DNA of 64,000 nt, from contig JAFQPI010000062.1 in NCBI GenBank assembly GCA_017411805.1, positions 1-64,000 on the forward strand, given 5' to 3'. A model generated the notes under the pieces. That model had not been told where the DNA came from, made no database searches, and saw only the letters and a list, made by a program, of their open reading frames with translations. Positions 10,220 through 19,154 of the stretch are shown piece after piece. A program made the translations under genes and the position numbers. The DNA is from Clostridia bacterium. Lineage in GTDB: Bacteria; Bacillota; Clostridia; Oscillospirales; CAG-272. Position 1 is the first letter of the stretch, and every line of letters starts with the position of its first letter.

Positions 10220-10762
10220 ATGAAGAATAATGTTCTGAAATTAAACGGATTTGCAAAGCTGTTGCGCCCGATATCGATAGTTGAGGCTTTAGGGTTTATA
10301 GTGCTATTCTTGATTTTTTTCACAGAAAAACGTGGATTTGATCCGATTTACCTTTTATCTTGCTTCTGTGCTCTGGTATTCTTATATCCGCTTTTCTCGC
10401 TTTTGGGATTTACCAGATCTACCCGAAAGATACAGCTTGGTAAAGGCATGATGCAATTTACCCATTGGCAAAAACTCGAGTCGCCCGGAGGATTGGGCGA
10501 AGGTGCAATCCGTACGAGAGGATTTACTCCGAAAGCTAAAGTGAAATATACCGTTACAGAAATTGAAAACCTCAAGTTTGAGCAAAACAAGCTTGAAAAG
10601 CTCTTTAATTGCGGTCATTTTTCTTTTGAAGGAAATACAGTATACGAAACTGATTCCGACTGTGTTGTTCCCAAAACCTCATTCACCTTCTATGGTGTGA
10701 CTCATTTCCGTCAGACCAAAAAAGAAATTTGCGACGTTCTCGGTGTAAACGAAACTGAATAA
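10220..10762 (+). CDS. Small membrane protein of unknown function
   Basis: 180 residues. Two predicted membrane helices at about 18-35 and 43-63 are followed by a soluble domain that is rich in beta-strands (TRKIQLGKGMMQFTHWQKLES, KVKYTVTEIENLKFEQNKLEKLF). The layout is like bacterial PH-domain membrane proteins, but I do not recognise the family. AAGGAGG 6-8 nt upstream of the ATG. It stands alone between the repeat-rich gap and a bidirectional terminator. No partner is evident. Confidence 0.75.
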   Translation: MKNNVLKLNGFAKLLRPISIVEALGFIVLFLIFFTEKRGFDPIYLLSCFCALVFLYPLFSLLGFTRSTRKIQLGKGMMQFTHWQKLESPGGLGEGAIRTRGFTPKAKVKYTVTEIENLKFEQNKLEKLFNCGHFSFEGNTVYETDSDCVVPKTSFTFYGVTHFRQTKKEICDVLGVNETE

Positions 10763-10763
10763 A

Positions 10764-10803
10764 AAACACGGATATTTGAGCATCTGCTCCAATATCCGTG
10801 TTT
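10764..10803. terminator. Bidirectional intrinsic terminator
   Basis: A long stem (AAACACGGATATT paired with AATATCCGTGTTT) with an inner GAGCA/TGCTC stem. T-rich on both sides, so it serves the membrane protein gene and the convergent lipoprotein gene. Confidence 0.85.
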
Positions 10804-10858
10804 ATTATTTCAAATAATTACTTCAGCAAGAATCTGCCGTCAAATAGAAATTTTTCTA

Positions 10859-12367
10859 TCAGTCGTAGTATTTTGCAAGTCCGTTCAAGAAATTCTCTAT
10901 GCTCTTGCTTGAAGTTTTGGAAGCGGTCTTGATTGCGGAAACTACACCGCCGGTATTGCCGGCTTTTGCCTGAGACCAGATGTTGCTCTCGAGACCTGTG
11001 AGCTTTGCAGCCTGGTCAAGGTCAAACGTCTTGGAATCGAAGAAGATATCAAGCATCTGTGTGTCCTCGGGAGAACGTGCAAGACGGTAGTCAGCGAGAA
11101 CGTAGTAGAAAGCATCGCGAAGGCTTGCGTTGGATTCGGAAATGGTGAATCGCGAGTAGTATGTAATAGCCTCGGTTACGAGCATTGCGTTCTCAACGTC
11201 CTTGAGGTTGGAGGGGAAGGAAAGAGGATGGTGGTTACCACCGGATACGTAGCAGTAGTACTCGTTGCTCTCGCCGTCATTCGGAACGGGAAGGATACCG
11301 TAATCTGCTGTCATCTCAAGAAGACCGTTTACAGAGGAGAGCGCGCAGGAACGGAAGAGTGCGTTGCCGCTCTTGAATACCTTGGTTGCATTGTTCCAAA
11401 CGTCATTTCCGCCAAACCATTCGCCGTTATTTACGATCATAACGTCGGGATTCTTTGCGAGCTGAATGGTCTTCTGGAGCGTGTTGGATACCGATTCGGA
11501 TTCGATATTTACTGTGAATTCTCCGCGATTGTTGGTGACGGTCTTTTCACCGTGACCAAGGAAGAAGTAGTAGGGAGCGGAAACTTCGCTTACCATACCC
11601 CACATGCCTTCCTCGCTTGCGGGCTCGGAGGTAACGCCCTTGATCATCTCGATAAGGGTGTCGTACGTCCACTTGTTGCTTTCAACAAGATCGTAGGGAG
11701 TTCCGTAGAGAGTGTTGAAATTGTAATTGTTGTAGAGTTCCTTGTTGAATATTACGCAGATGGTACGAAGCTCGTCAAGCATGTTCATATCGCCCTCAAG
11801 GGTGAAGAGATGATCGCCGATGAGATATTCTTCCTGAATACGCTGGTCCCACCAGGGCTGTTCGAGTTCAAGACCTTCAAGGTCCATGATGTCAAGAACG
11901 TAGCCTGTGGTAGCCGCTTTGATCGTGTCGGTTCCGGGAAGATAAAGAGCTTCGCAAAGATCGGTTCCGGTAGAAACGTGGTTTCCGAGAGTCTGGAGTG
12001 CCTTGGAGTCGATAGTGTACTCAAGCTTGCATCCGTAGGTCTCTTCGATGAATGCTTCGCGGCGGTAAAGAGCGTCATCGATAACGTTGCCGTTCTGCTC
12101 GCCCTCTTCGTTGAAATGCACGGGCATCCACATTGTGTTGCTTACAACAAAAACGCGATAGGTGTAGCCGGAGAGATCCTTGATCTCGGGCGTGGGAATA
12201 GAAGTGGTGACTTCATCGGTCACACCGCCCGAGGTTGTGGCATTACCTTCGGGCTCATTTGTTTGGGCATTGCTTTCAGTGGGATCGATCGGCGTTTCCG
12301 AGCATGCAACGATCATGGGCAGAAGCACGAGAAGAGCGCAGATCAGGGAAATGATGCGTTTTTTCAT
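10859..12367 (-). CDS. Extracellular solute-binding lipoprotein
   Basis: 502 residues from the ATG at 12367, chosen because AAGGAG lies 9 nt upstream and it begins a proper lipoprotein signal (MKKRIISLICALLVLLP, lipobox VAC-S). The longer in-frame extension upstream is inside the preceding gene. After a Thr/Glu linker comes a two-lobe periplasmic-binding fold of the family 1 sugar-binding type: YTYRVFVVSNTMW, VIDDALYRREAFIEETYGCKLEY, WWDQRIQEEY. It probably binds a sugar or oligosaccharide at the outer membrane face. No ABC permease or ATPase is nearby. Second gene of an operon behind the mutarotase-like gene (31-nt gap). Confidence 0.85.
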   Translation of the reverse strand: MKKRIISLICALLVLLPMIVACSETPIDPTESNAQTNEPEGNATTSGGVTDEVTTSIPTPEIKDLSGYTYRVFVVSNTMWMPVHFNEEGEQNGNVIDDALYRREAFIEETYGCKLEYTIDSKALQTLGNHVSTGTDLCEALYLPGTDTIKAATTGYVLDIMDLEGLELEQPWWDQRIQEEYLIGDHLFTLEGDMNMLDELRTICVIFNKELYNNYNFNTLYGTPYDLVESNKWTYDTLIEMIKGVTSEPASEEGMWGMVSEVSAPYYFFLGHGEKTVTNNRGEFTVNIESESVSNTLQKTIQLAKNPDVMIVNNGEWFGGNDVWNNATKVFKSGNALFRSCALSSVNGLLEMTADYGILPVPNDGESNEYYCYVSGGNHHPLSFPSNLKDVENAMLVTEAITYYSRFTISESNASLRDAFYYVLADYRLARSPEDTQMLDIFFDSKTFDLDQAAKLTGLESNIWSQAKAGNTGGVVSAIKTASKTSSKSIENFLNGLAKYYD

Positions 12368-12398
12368 GATTTTTCTCCTTGTTTGAAGTATTATATTT

Positions 12399-13262
12399 TT
12401 ATTTAAAAATAAACGCACAATTGAAGCAATAGGATTTGCCGGGAGCGAGCTCAATAAAGCCCTTCCTTTCGGAGATCTCATCTGCAGGCGTTCCTTCGGG
12501 GGCATCGGAAGCGGGTAGGGACTGCCAAGGCTCAATGCAGAGGAATGGGGCATCGGTGTTCATCGGCTGCCAGAAGCCAACGTAATTTGCATCGGGAAAG
12601 CTTACCGTAACGCTTCTTTCTGAATCGGGAGATTCGAGCGTTGCAGTCTTAATTCCCGATAGGATGATTGCATCGTTATCAAAAAGCGAATTATCGATTT
12701 CAATGTATCTACCTTCGCTGAGCGGGTAAGGCTCGGTTTGGTCCGCCATAAAAAAGCGGGGAGAGAGAAGCTGACGCTCAGGCTGATCCGAACATTCAAG
12801 CGACAGGCGGGCGCGTCCCTCGGGAAGCATGAATCCGGGATGGAGTCCTATACCGAAATAAATGTTTCTGTCATCGGTATTGGAGACAGTGACGGTTTCA
12901 AGCAGCGCGTTTTTTGCAAGCTTGAAGCGGCGTCGGAGGGAAAAAGAATAAGGATAAGATTCATGTGTCTCGGCATTATCCTTAAGGGTAAATTCCGCAT
13001 AATCGCGAAGTGCTACGGCAGACATTTTCTGATGTCTTGCAAAGCCGTGGGTACCCATGGCGAATGATCTGCCTCCGTCCGTCCACTCGCCTCCGCGAAG
13101 TCTTCCGACCGCGGGGAAGAGCAAGGGCGCGCTTGACTTCCAATACGCGGGATCGCGATGCCAAAGATATTCATGACCGTTCATGACGATAGATATCGGT
13201 TCTCCGCCGATTTCGGATAGCTTTACCGTAAGATAATCATTACTGATAGTATATATATTCAT
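12399..13262 (-). CDS. Aldose 1-epimerase family protein (LacX-like)
   Basis: 287 residues with the galactose-mutarotase beta-sandwich features of the LacX subgroup: NGHEYLWHRDPAYW, FPAVGRLRGG, HGFARH (catalytic-site His), GLHPGF and FLCIEPWQSLPAS. It probably interconverts alpha and beta anomers of a hexose. No signal peptide, so cytoplasmic. GGAGGT lies 9-10 nt upstream of the ATG. It is first in an operon with the solute-binding lipoprotein, which suggests both handle the same sugar. Exact sugar unknown. Confidence 0.9.
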   Translation of the reverse strand: MNIYTISNDYLTVKLSEIGGEPISIVMNGHEYLWHRDPAYWKSSAPLLFPAVGRLRGGEWTDGGRSFAMGTHGFARHQKMSAVALRDYAEFTLKDNAETHESYPYSFSLRRRFKLAKNALLETVTVSNTDDRNIYFGIGLHPGFMLPEGRARLSLECSDQPERQLLSPRFFMADQTEPYPLSEGRYIEIDNSLFDNDAIILSGIKTATLESPDSERSVTVSFPDANYVGFWQPMNTDAPFLCIEPWQSLPASDAPEGTPADEISERKGFIELAPGKSYCFNCAFIFK

Positions 13263-13282
13263 AGTTATTGTACCTCCAAACT

Positions 13283-13311
13283 ATTTTACCATATTATCGC
13301 GAATAAATCAA
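13283..13311 (-). promoter_or_regulatory. Promoter of the mutarotase/lipoprotein operon
   Basis: Minus strand TTGATT (13311-13306), 17-nt spacer, TAAAAT (13288-13283). Confidence 0.6.
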
Positions 13312-13359
13312 TAGCTTGGGGAGAAAATATATTGTGAAAAATCAATTTTGGAGTGAAAA

Positions 13360-14394
13360 ATGGAATCCAACAGACGAATAATTGACACAAAGGGCGCGGT
13401 GATAATTTCCTCGTCGAGCGTTGTCGGCGGAAAGGAGTTCGAAGGACCTCTCGGAGGCTGCTTTGACTTCCATGATCCGTCCGACAGATTCGGTCAAAAG
13501 ACTTTCGAAAAAAGCGAGGGCGAGATGCAGAGGCTCTCTCTTGCTTCGGCTATAGGAAAGATAGGCGCAAGGCCCGAGGATATAGATGCTCTGTTTGCGG
13601 GAGATCTGCTGAATCAATGCGTTTCCTCGGCTTACGGTCTGCTTGAATACGATATACCCTATTTCGGACTTTACGGTGCGTGTTCAACGGCAGCAGAGGG
13701 CTTGATGCTTGCATCTGTGTTCGTTTCGCGGGGTATAGCGCGTCGCGCTGCCGCGGTAACCTCTTCACATAATGCGGCAGCGGAAAGACAATACAGAAAT
13801 CCGCTTGAGTATGGAGGACAACGTACGCCGACGGCACAATGGACTGTAACGGGTGCGGGAGCTTTTGTGGTTGCGAACGAGAAGGAGGTTACGCCCGATA
13901 CCGTCTTGGCTTCTGTGGTGGAAGCTTTTCCCGGGATTGTGGTTGAAAAGGGAATAACGGATGCGGCAAATATGGGTGCCGCAATGGCACCTGCGGCTGC
14001 GGATACTCTGTTGAACTTTTTTGCAGCAAGCGGTAGCTCTCCCGATGATTATGATATGATCATCAGCGGTGACCTCGGGAAAGAGGGAATGTCCATCCTC
14101 GGTGAGATACTGTCGGCATCGGGAATAGACGCTTCCGAAAAGCTTGCCGATTGCGGCACGATGATATATGATCTTGAGGCGCAGGACGTTCATTCGGGCG
14201 GCTCGGGCTGCGGATGCTCTGCGGTAGTTCTTGCCTCTCATATCCTTCCGCAATTGAGACGGGGCGAGCTTTCGGATATTCTGATATACGGAACGGGAGC
14301 CATGATGAGCCCGTCAAGCTTAAAGCAGGGCTTGGCTATTCCTGCCGTGGCGCATCTGCTTCACTTGCGCTCCCCCGAAGCAAAGTATAAATGA
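13360..14394 (+). CDS. spoVAD: Stage V sporulation protein AD
   Basis: 344 residues, full length. The thiolase-like fold of SpoVAD is clear: GDLLNQCVSSAYGL, FGLYGACSTAAEGL, TSSHNAAAERQYRNPLEYGGQRTPTAQWT segment and DVHSGGSGCGCSAVVLASHI. SpoVAD binds dipicolinic acid and works with other SpoVA proteins to load it into the spore core. GGAG is 9 nt upstream of the ATG. A weak sigma-G-like promoter (GAATA at 13301, AAATATA at 13325) is possible. spoVAE follows after 9 nt. spoVAC, normally the gene just upstream, is missing here. Confidence 0.96.
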   Translation: MESNRRIIDTKGAVIISSSSVVGGKEFEGPLGGCFDFHDPSDRFGQKTFEKSEGEMQRLSLASAIGKIGARPEDIDALFAGDLLNQCVSSAYGLLEYDIPYFGLYGACSTAAEGLMLASVFVSRGIARRAAAVTSSHNAAAERQYRNPLEYGGQRTPTAQWTVTGAGAFVVANEKEVTPDTVLASVVEAFPGIVVEKGITDAANMGAAMAPAAADTLLNFFAASGSSPDDYDMIISGDLGKEGMSILGEILSASGIDASEKLADCGTMIYDLEAQDVHSGGSGCGCSAVVLASHILPQLRRGELSDILIYGTGAMMSPSSLKQGLAIPAVAHLLHLRSPEAKYK

Positions 14395-14403
14395 GGTGAT
14401 CGA

Positions 14404-14772
14404 ATGAGCGGAGTTTTACCCTACGTATGGGCTTTTACAGTTGGCGGCGGATTATGCGCTGTGGCACAGATATTGATAGACAGAACGCGCCTTACTCCCG
14501 CGCGTATCCTTGTCGGATACGTTGTTACGGGCGTATTTTTGGGCGCGATAGGAGTTTATAAGTATATTGCCGAATTCGCGGGCGCGGGTGCTTCGGTCCC
14601 CTTGACGGGCTTTGGATATCTTATATCAGAGGGGGTACGCAAGGCTGTGGACGAGAGGGGACTTCTCGGCGCGCTTACGGGCAGCCTGACCGCGGCGGCA
14701 GGAGGTACGACCGCGGCGTTGTTATTCGGACTTATCGCGGCTTTGTGCGTAAGAAGCAAGCCTAAGCGTTAA
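14404..14772 (+). CDS. spoVAE: Stage V sporulation protein AE
   Basis: 122 residues, with three or more membrane helices and the SpoVAE pattern of VGGGLCAVAQILIDRTRLTPARILVG, GFGYLISEGVRKAV and a C-terminal helix ending in CVRSKPKR. It is part of the inner-membrane channel that moves dipicolinic acid into the developing spore. It lies 9 nt after spoVAD, preceded by GAGGTGATCG, and is surely co-transcribed. No further spoVA gene follows. Confidence 0.93.
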   Translation: MSGVLPYVWAFTVGGGLCAVAQILIDRTRLTPARILVGYVVTGVFLGAIGVYKYIAEFAGAGASVPLTGFGYLISEGVRKAVDERGLLGALTGSLTAAAGGTTAALLFGLIAALCVRSKPKR

Positions 14773-14808
14773 CAAGATGTAAAAGTTTTTCCGAGATCGG
14801 CAAACAAC

Positions 14809-14838
14809 TTGCAAAAATGAAAGTAATATGTTATAATT
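14809..14838 (+). promoter_or_regulatory. Promoter of the Ig-like surface protein gene
   Basis: TTGCAA (14809-14814), 18-nt spacer, TATAAT (14833-14838) with an extended TGT before the -10 box. Confidence 0.65.
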
Positions 14839-14894
14839 AAAACGTTATGCAGATATTTCGACATGTAAGGCGTTTGCCGAAAGGATAATCATAT

Positions 14895-17042
14895 ATGAAT
14901 TTAAGAAAATATAAAATAATTGCCGGAGCGATAGCCCTCCTGCTTGTTTCACTATTGCTTGCTATCGGTGTATATGCCGATGACGAACTTCCTCCCGTGC
15001 CGATCGATCCGAATCAGAAGCCGATTTCGATCAGTATTTCAAGTCAGCCAAAAAAGACGCTATATCTTGTCGGCGAGGAACTTGACGTTTCGGGCGCCGG
15101 GCTTGAGCTTAAATATGAAAGCGGACAGCTCCTGTTCGACGTTATCAAGACCGAGTGGTGCTCCGGCTTTGATTCAAAGACGGTCGGAATAAAGACGGTC
15201 ACAGTTACGTATCCCGGAACCGACAAGACCGCAAGCTTTACGGTCGAGGTCGTTACGGAGGATGAGCTGAAGATAGTAAAGCCGCAAAAGCTTGTATATT
15301 TCGTCGGCGATAAAGAGGACAGAGGCGGTCTTTCCGTCTCGGTCGTTTACAGCAACGGAAACACGGCTTTGCTTGAATCGGGGTATACCGTTTCGGGCTT
15401 CAGCAGTAATACGATAGGCGAGAAGACTATTACGGTAAAATACAAAGATCTTAAGGCGACCTATAAGATCAACGTGATCGAGCCGGCTCTTGTTGATATC
15501 AGTATAGATAAGAAGCCGAATAAGCTTTTCTACTATATCGGCGAAGAGCTCGATCTGACGGGAATTAAGGTCACGGCGAAATACGAAAACGGAGTCGTTG
15601 CGGAGATAACCTCCAAGATCGTTGTAAACGGAGATATTTCATCTTCCGGTAAGAAAACAATTACCGTCGTATACACAGAACGTGACTTTATTATGAAAGA
15701 ATCTTTTGAGGTCACGGTCACGGACGTACAGATCAAGAGTATAAAATTTGCAACCTATCCGAAAAAGACTGTCTATACCGAGAATGAGGTCTTTGATCAA
15801 ACGGGTATTTCGATCACGGTCACATATAACAACGGTGACGTAAAAACCGTATCCGAGGATCTGCAATTTACCGGTTTTGAAACGAACACCATCGGCAAGA
15901 AGACAATTACCCTGCATTACTACGGATATCAGTTGAATTTTGAGGTTGAGGTAATCGTCTCTGCTTCGCACGTTCACAAGGAGAGCGAATACGTTCAAAC
16001 CAAAGCCCCCGCTTGTACGGTGAACGGCGAGGAAGCTACCACCTGCCTTGTTTGTTTTGAAATTGTTTCAAAAAGACCGATCCCCGCTAAGGGTCACGGT
16101 GCCGAGAGTATGCCGGTTCAGACCAAAGCGCCTACCTGCACGGAGGCGGGACAAACAGCCACGTATTGCATGATATGCGGTGACGCGGTTACTATCGGAG
16201 ATATTTTCCCGCTCGGACATACCGACGGCGAGGTTCAGATCATTCTTGCTCCCACTTGTACCGAGATTGGCATTTCCAAAATATTCTGTACCGTTTGCTC
16301 AGCCGAGGTTTCGGTGTTTGAGATCGATGCTCTCGGACATAAGTTCGGCGAGTGGAGTATTACCCTTGAGCCGACGGGAGAGGCGGAAGGCAAGGAGGAA
16401 AGAAGCTGTACGGTATGCGGCTTTGTCGAGTCAAATCCTCTTCCAAAGCTTGAAAAAAACCTGTCAAGCGGTGATTTCTCCGCAACTCTGAATTCTGACG
16501 ATGCGTATTTCCCGTATTTGTCCGTATTTGCCGGCGAGAAGATCACGGATAAGCTTACAAACGAGGAGATTGCTGCCCTGATCGAGGGTATGGATATCGA
16601 AAAATACTGTGTTATTGACGTATTTGAGTTTGTATTTACCAATGCAAGCGGTGAGCCGTTCAATCCTATCGGGGAAGTGACTTATACCGTGAATTACGCT
16701 CTGCCGGGCACGCAATACGCTTCCTTCATGATCTATGACGGATACGCAGTCGCGGAGTCGGAAAACGGCTTCAGCTTCAGCGTTGAGGGTTCGGGATTAT
16801 TCGTGCTCGTTGGGGAAATGATCCCCGAGCCTACCGAGACCGATCCCGAGACAAGCGCGGATGACACCACGGAGGAAGTAACTCCCGGCTCTTCTTCGGA
16901 TATTACGACCGACCTGCAGGTTTCTGCTCCGCCCGTTAAGGGTACGTCGGCGGTCGTTATGTCGCTTGTGATAATTGCAATTATCTTGATCGTAATAATC
17001 GGCGCTTTGCTCTATACTTATATTTTCAAAGAATATTATTAA
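14895..17042 (+). CDS. Surface protein with four Ig-like domains, Cys-rich repeats and a C-terminal membrane anchor
   Basis: 715 residues. Signal peptide at 1-28 (hydrophobic, cut near VYA-DD). Four bacterial Ig-like units of about 80 residues follow (each with a KKTLYLVGEELDVSG-like start and a VGIKTVTVTY-like end). Next come Cys-rich repeats (APTCTEAGQTATYCMICGDA ... LGHTDG) of the same type as those at the left edge of the window. A Thr/Glu-rich linker and one hydrophobic helix (about 689-708) with a short KEYY tail anchor it. Likely a cell-surface binding protein; ligand unknown. Good AAAGGAT site upstream. Confidence 0.88.
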   Translation: MNLRKYKIIAGAIALLLVSLLLAIGVYADDELPPVPIDPNQKPISISISSQPKKTLYLVGEELDVSGAGLELKYESGQLLFDVIKTEWCSGFDSKTVGIKTVTVTYPGTDKTASFTVEVVTEDELKIVKPQKLVYFVGDKEDRGGLSVSVVYSNGNTALLESGYTVSGFSSNTIGEKTITVKYKDLKATYKINVIEPALVDISIDKKPNKLFYYIGEELDLTGIKVTAKYENGVVAEITSKIVVNGDISSSGKKTITVVYTERDFIMKESFEVTVTDVQIKSIKFATYPKKTVYTENEVFDQTGISITVTYNNGDVKTVSEDLQFTGFETNTIGKKTITLHYYGYQLNFEVEVIVSASHVHKESEYVQTKAPACTVNGEEATTCLVCFEIVSKRPIPAKGHGAESMPVQTKAPTCTEAGQTATYCMICGDAVTIGDIFPLGHTDGEVQIILAPTCTEIGISKIFCTVCSAEVSVFEIDALGHKFGEWSITLEPTGEAEGKEERSCTVCGFVESNPLPKLEKNLSSGDFSATLNSDDAYFPYLSVFAGEKITDKLTNEEIAALIEGMDIEKYCVIDVFEFVFTNASGEPFNPIGEVTYTVNYALPGTQYASFMIYDGYAVAESENGFSFSVEGSGLFVLVGEMIPEPTETDPETSADDTTEEVTPGSSSDITTDLQVSAPPVKGTSAVVMSLVIIAIILIVIIGALLYTYIFKEYY

Positions 17043-17045
17043 TTC

Positions 17046-17091
17046 AATAACGAAAAGCCGATACGGATTTCCGTATCGGCTTTTCGTTATT
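17046..17091. terminator. Bidirectional intrinsic terminator
   Basis: 22-bp perfect inverted arms (17046-17067 and 17070-17091) with core AAAAGCCGATACGG. Lies between two convergent genes. Confidence 0.9.
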
Positions 17092-17099
17092 ATAATTGT

Positions 17100-18992
17100 T
17101 TAGGGCTTTGTCTTAATAATGGAAGTGATGGAATTGACATCGCCGTTGTAGGGCAGAGGAACGATATACTGGCTATTGCTCCATCCCGCAACGTAGAGTT
17201 CCTGGAAGTTCTTGTTAGTGCCGTCCCAAAGAACCTTGTTATAGGACTTTTCTTTGTAATTCGGGAAAGCAGTTGAGCCCTGAGGCCAAAGAACGATCTC
17301 GGGAGACATGTATCTGTATGCGGTTGCCATAGCGGAGTCGTTACCCCAAGTGGTGTAGCCGTGATGCGCAACCTGAACGATCTGGGATCTCATATCGGTT
17401 CCGTACATCTTATTGCAGATAGCCATTGCGGGACCTGTGCAGTCGCCCATTACCATGGTGGAGGTGGAGTTGCCCTTATCGTCGGTGGTGATGGCACGAA
17501 CGAGGATAGTGGAGGTGTTGAGAGCGTTAACAACGGTAGGACCGTAGCTTTCAACGGTGTAGAGGATCTCGAATACGGTGTCGGCGAAGAAGAAACGCTG
17601 ACCAACGTGGCATGTAACGAAATCTGCGCCGAGTGCTGCTGCCGCATTTCTGGTCCTGTCGTCCGAGTCACCCTCGGTACCCTTTGAAGACCAGTTTCCG
17701 CCGTAGGAGGATGCCATGGATCTCTGACGCTCTTCGTCGGTCATGAAGTTAGCGATTACGCGCTCGACGGTGAACTTCTTGAAAGCATTTGTCTGGCCGA
17801 TAAGCGCGCCGTTGTGGTCGCCGTGTGCGTGGGATACGAACCAAGCTGCAATCTTGATGTCCTTGCCGGTTGCGTATTCCTTAGCCTGCTCGGTGATAGC
17901 ATTTACGAGGTTGTTGGCGTTCTCGGATCTGTTGAATGCGCCGTCAACGACTACGAAACGACCGTCAGCAAGTCTGAACAGAAGGGTAAGTCCGTTACCA
18001 ACGTTCTCGGAGCCGTTATAATACTCGTTACCGATCATGGTGACCTGAGTGGTGGTAACTGCAGTATACTTGTTGTCAGCCTCGGTACCGATGAGAGTTT
18101 CGTCACCGAAGGGCTCCATGATGATACGGCACTGGTCGTTGTGCTTATAGTAACCAACGTTGAGGGTGTAGTCCTTGTTGTAAAGGGTAGTGAAGAGGTT
18201 GCCGCTGAGATCGCTGCTTGTGTATTTGGTGTAACCTGCGGACTCAAGCTTTGCGATGTAAGCGTTGTAGGAATCTACGGTTGCGTCGTCAAGGATGATC
18301 TCGTCGCAAGCAATGTTGGACTGATAAGTAGAGAAGAAGGTAGCGCCGTCATATGCGGGAAGGATGGAAAACACCTTGGAGCCGCTGTGTGTACCCGAAA
18401 TATTGAGTGCTTCAACGGGGATAGAGAGGTTAACAGTGTCGTTTTCCTTGTTTGCATATTCTTCAACGATCTGGGAGAACTTATTTACTGCATAATTGAT
18501 TGCGCCCTCGGTAAATCCGAAGATAACGATCTTGTTGCCGACAGCCTTGACAGTGTAATCACCGTACTTAAGATCCTTGATAGCTTCCGCTACCTGGGGA
18601 TGATCTGTATTGCCAACAAGGATCTCAACCTTGGAATGGTCGTATTCCTCGCTTGCCTTCTTGAAGTCGTCGCCCATGTTGAACTTTACGGACGTAACGT
18701 CCTCAAGCTCGTTACGGACTTTTACTGCAGCGGCAACCATGGGGTTGTCGGAATTGAGATCTGCGGGACGGATGATCTTTACGGTGGTTTCACCGTTTAC
18801 GATAAGATCAAACGCGGTGCGCTCTCCGGACTCGGGAGCCGTAGTTCCTTCGCCGCCCTGTTCGGTGGATTGATCTGCACCGCTGCCGGGCTCGGTCTCT
18901 GCGGGAGGGATAATCTCGTCGCATGCTGCGAAGATGCCCAAGACCATGATCATAGAGAGCAGGAGGGCGATAAGACGAATGTTAAGTTTCAT
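17100..18992 (-). CDS. Metallo-beta-lactamase-fold lipoprotein
   Basis: 630 residues from ATG 18992 (AAAGGAAG 9 nt upstream); the upstream in-frame extension has no signal. Lipoprotein signal with lipobox IFAAC at about 24. Residues about 60-190 form an alpha/beta domain (VEILVGNTDHPQVAEA, DYTVKAVGNKIVIFGFTEGAINYAV) also found in the alkaline phosphatase lipoprotein at 22338. The C-terminal half is a metallo-hydrolase with FVSHAHGDHNGAL (HxHxDH metal site), a GDC segment and VAHHGYTTWG. It resembles the ComEC-type branch of the fold. Extracellular hydrolase; substrate unknown. Confidence 0.85.
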   Translation of the reverse strand: MKLNIRLIALLLSMIMVLGIFAACDEIIPPAETEPGSGADQSTEQGGEGTTAPESGERTAFDLIVNGETTVKIIRPADLNSDNPMVAAAVKVRNELEDVTSVKFNMGDDFKKASEEYDHSKVEILVGNTDHPQVAEAIKDLKYGDYTVKAVGNKIVIFGFTEGAINYAVNKFSQIVEEYANKENDTVNLSIPVEALNISGTHSGSKVFSILPAYDGATFFSTYQSNIACDEIILDDATVDSYNAYIAKLESAGYTKYTSSDLSGNLFTTLYNKDYTLNVGYYKHNDQCRIIMEPFGDETLIGTEADNKYTAVTTTQVTMIGNEYYNGSENVGNGLTLLFRLADGRFVVVDGAFNRSENANNLVNAITEQAKEYATGKDIKIAAWFVSHAHGDHNGALIGQTNAFKKFTVERVIANFMTDEERQRSMASSYGGNWSSKGTEGDSDDRTRNAAAALGADFVTCHVGQRFFFADTVFEILYTVESYGPTVVNALNTSTILVRAITTDDKGNSTSTMVMGDCTGPAMAICNKMYGTDMRSQIVQVAHHGYTTWGNDSAMATAYRYMSPEIVLWPQGSTAFPNYKEKSYNKVLWDGTNKNFQELYVAGWSNSQYIVPLPYNGDVNSITSIIKTKP

Positions 18993-19077
18993 CTGAAATC
19001 TTCCTTTCTTTTGGTGAGGTGTGTTTTGCTTTGATGCCTTGCGGCGGATGCGCAAAGCACGTCAAATACTGAAAACA

Positions 19078-19106
19078 ATTATACCATTTTTTTATACTGA
19101 ATTCAA
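19078..19106 (-). promoter_or_regulatory. Promoter of the metallo-hydrolase lipoprotein gene
   Basis: Minus strand TTGAAT (19106-19101), 17-nt spacer, TATAAT (19083-19078). Confidence 0.7.
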
Positions 19107-19154
19107 CAGTTTTTTGAAAATTTTCACAAATCATTAATACAATAATTTTCGTTA

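Noticed and set aside
11228..12406. Plus-strand 392-codon frame over the binding lipoprotein gene
   Set aside because: Opposite strand of a clear lipoprotein with signal peptide and lipobox; sequence has no domain pattern.
14798..14880. CGGCAAAC/GTTTGCCG pairing as a switch before the Ig-like protein gene
   Set aside because: The left arm lies upstream of the promoter and would not be in the transcript.
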